Positions 6,155-7,342 of a DNA stretch of 7,342 bases are shown here, piece by piece. The notes beneath the pieces were generated by a model. That model ran no database searches and had not been told where the DNA came from. It saw nothing but the letters and a program-made list of their open reading frames with translations. The position numbers were made by a program, and so were the translations under genes. Origin of the DNA: Bacillota bacterium (GTDB lineage Bacteria > Bacillota > Clostridia > Acetivibrionales > JAFADI01); contig JAFADI010000153.1 in NCBI GenBank assembly GCA_023424965.1, positions 1 to 7,342 on the forward strand, given 5' to 3'. The stretch's first letter is position 1; each line of letters begins with the position of its first letter.

Positions 6155-7342
6155 TTATTTTATACCCAACTTAGCCCTCGCGGCCTTCCACTTCTTGTTG
6201 TAGTCCGCCAGGATTGCTTTGTAATCCTTGCCTGCCATCATCTGTGTGCCGATGGTCTTTGTTTCCCATTTCGTGTCGCCTGCGAGCTTGGTGTAGTTCT
6301 CATCTCCGGGAATGTACATGAAGATTTCCACTTTCTGCTCCTTTATAGCCTCTGCGAATATGTTGCTGGCGTCAATACCTTCCACCGTCGATGTCATCAT
6401 TCTTTCATCAATGTATGCCTTGTATACTTCGGGTCCGAAGAACCATGCGACATATTTCTTCGCTGTATCCAGATTCTTGCTGGTTTTGCTGACGCCAAAG
6501 AACAGGTCGATCAGTCCTACCGCCTTTTTGCCGTCTACCTTTTCCGTATTGAAGGGAAGCGGGAATACTGCGATATCACTCATATCGCCGCCAAGCTTCT
6601 TGTAGTCCGGGAGGTAGAACTGTCCTGTAGCCATCATAGCTGCCTTGTTTGACGCCATTAACTGTTCCGCTTCCGACCAGCTTGTACCCAGAGCCTTGCC
6701 AAGAACATCCGCTTTGTATAGCTGGTCAACCATGGCATAGGTCTTGTAAAAGGCGCTGTCCGGTCCAAAAGGTTCATCCTGCCTGGCAAGGTCCGTCAAT
6801 ATGTTGGGATTGTTGGAAATCACATGAGGCATCCATTCATTGAAAGGGTATGTGGGCCACGTATCCTTTGCGCCCATGGCGATAGGAATATATTTGCCGC
6901 CGGCCTTTACAGCCTTTGCCGTATCGATGAATTCACCCCATGTTGTAGGTACTTGCAAATTCAATTCCTTGAATATCGACGGCTTATAATATACCCAATC
7001 GCTGAAGACCTTCATTGGAATGCCGTAGTATCCCCCGTCCTCCGCACTGTTTATGGCATAAGACTTAACGTATTTATTCTGCTTGACAAGTTCTTCACCC
7101 TCACTCCATGGAACCAAGGAGTTTTTCAGCTCAAGCAGATGGTCGGGCTTCATATAAATCACATCCGGCAATTCATTGGCTGCCTGTCTGATTTTCTGGT
7201 TCTTTATCATTTCTTCGGTATCTTTGTATTGCTGAAAGTCGATGGTTACGTTTGGAAGTGCATTTTTAAAAGAGTCTTCCTTGGTTTTCGCCTGGAAGAA
7301 ATCCAGATCCTCTGCCAGCAATCCCACGGAAAGTGTAACCGG
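6155..7342 (-). CDS. Sugar-binding protein of an ABC importer, first copy, N-terminus cut by the right edge
   Basis: The frame is open from the window edge to TAA at 6157-6155 and gives 395 residues ending KWKAARAKLGIK. By alignment with its paralogue at 2777-4129, about 55 residues are missing, comprising the signal peptide, lipobox and linker. A GTG at 7327 is an internal valine (VTLSVGLL), not a start. Hand comparison shows about 87 differences in 395 positions and no gaps, roughly 78% identity. Differences cluster in the segments aligned with residues 319-328, 340-351 and 374-392 of the other copy, and Trp168 there is Phe here (KVFSDW). It is the first visible gene of the minus-strand cluster, followed by the hairpin and both permease genes, so it is probably the principal receptor of this importer. 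Its promoter lies outside the window. Ligand unknown. Confidence 0.95.
   Translation of the reverse strand, partial: PVTLSVGLLAEDLDFFQAKTKEDSFKNALPNVTIDFQQYKDTEEMIKNQKIRQAANELPDVIYMKPDHLLELKNSLVPWSEGEELVKQNKYVKSYAINSAEDGGYYGIPMKVFSDWVYYKPSIFKELNLQVPTTWGEFIDTAKAVKAGGKYIPIAMGAKDTWPTYPFNEWMPHVISNNPNILTDLARQDEPFGPDSAFYKTYAMVDQLYKADVLGKALGTSWSEAEQLMASNKAAMMATGQFYLPDYKKLGGDMSDIAVFPLPFNTEKVDGKKAVGLIDLFFGVSKTSKNLDTAKKYVAWFFGPEVYKAYIDERMMTSTVEGIDASNIFAEAIKEQKVEIFMYIPGDENYTKLAGDTKWETKTIGTQMMAGKDYKAILADYNKKWKAARAKLGIK

Noticed and set aside
7325..7327. GTG start for the right-hand binding protein
   Set aside because: It aligns with an internal valine of the paralogue and the frame stays open to the window edge, so the gene is truncated rather than starting here.
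1..7342. Mobile element, CRISPR, phage or defence system
   Set aside because: No transposase, integrase, terminal inverted repeats, spaced direct repeats or defence-type domains were seen; every sizeable gene is explained by carbohydrate uptake and hydrolysis.

Overview
The window looks like part of a carbohydrate-utilisation locus from a Bacillota bacterium, either clostridial or Paenibacillus-like. The grounds are Gram-positive-style ribosome binding sites (AAAGGAG, AAAGGTGG), a lipoprotein-type solute-binding protein, CUT1-family ABC permeases without a local ATPase gene, moderate base composition and AT-rich intergenic DNA. Genus and species cannot be fixed from this sequence alone.

Layout, left to right. 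(1) Positions 1-394, minus strand: the first 131 codons of a secreted BNR/Asp-box (sialidase-fold) protein that runs off the left edge. (2) Positions 395-711: a 317-base AT-rich divergent intergenic region with four copies of a short motif, CAAA(0-2 nt)TAAATC, two on each strand. (3) Positions 712-2715, plus strand: a complete GH42 beta-galactosidase with its catalytic glutamates and four-cysteine zinc site. (4) Positions 2733-2767: a 15-bp perfect hairpin that can terminate transcription in both directions between convergent genes. (5) Positions 2777-7342, all minus strand: an ABC sugar-import cluster. Read in its own direction this is a solute-binding protein (truncated by the right edge), a stable stem-loop, a MalF-type permease, a MalG-type permease, a rho-independent terminator, a candidate promoter with a palindrome, and a second, paralogous lipoprotein solute-binding protein.

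The two binding proteins are about 78% identical by hand count over 395 residues with no gaps, so they are a duplicated pair flanking one permease pair. The first is probably expressed with the permeases and raised above them by the stem-loop. The second sits behind a terminator and probably has its own promoter, so the importer may swap or supplement its receptor under different conditions.

A plausible joint role is as follows: the secreted BNR protein acts on or binds an extracellular glycan, the ABC system imports the oligosaccharides, and the cytoplasmic GH42 enzyme removes beta-galactosyl residues. The functional link between the importer and the GH42/BNR pair rests only on adjacency. 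No transporter ATPase and no regulator gene are visible. I see no mobile element, CRISPR array, tRNA or rRNA, and nothing that requires a wholly new system. The points most worth a second look are the duplicated binding protein with separate transcriptional control and the repeated motif in the divergent intergenic region.
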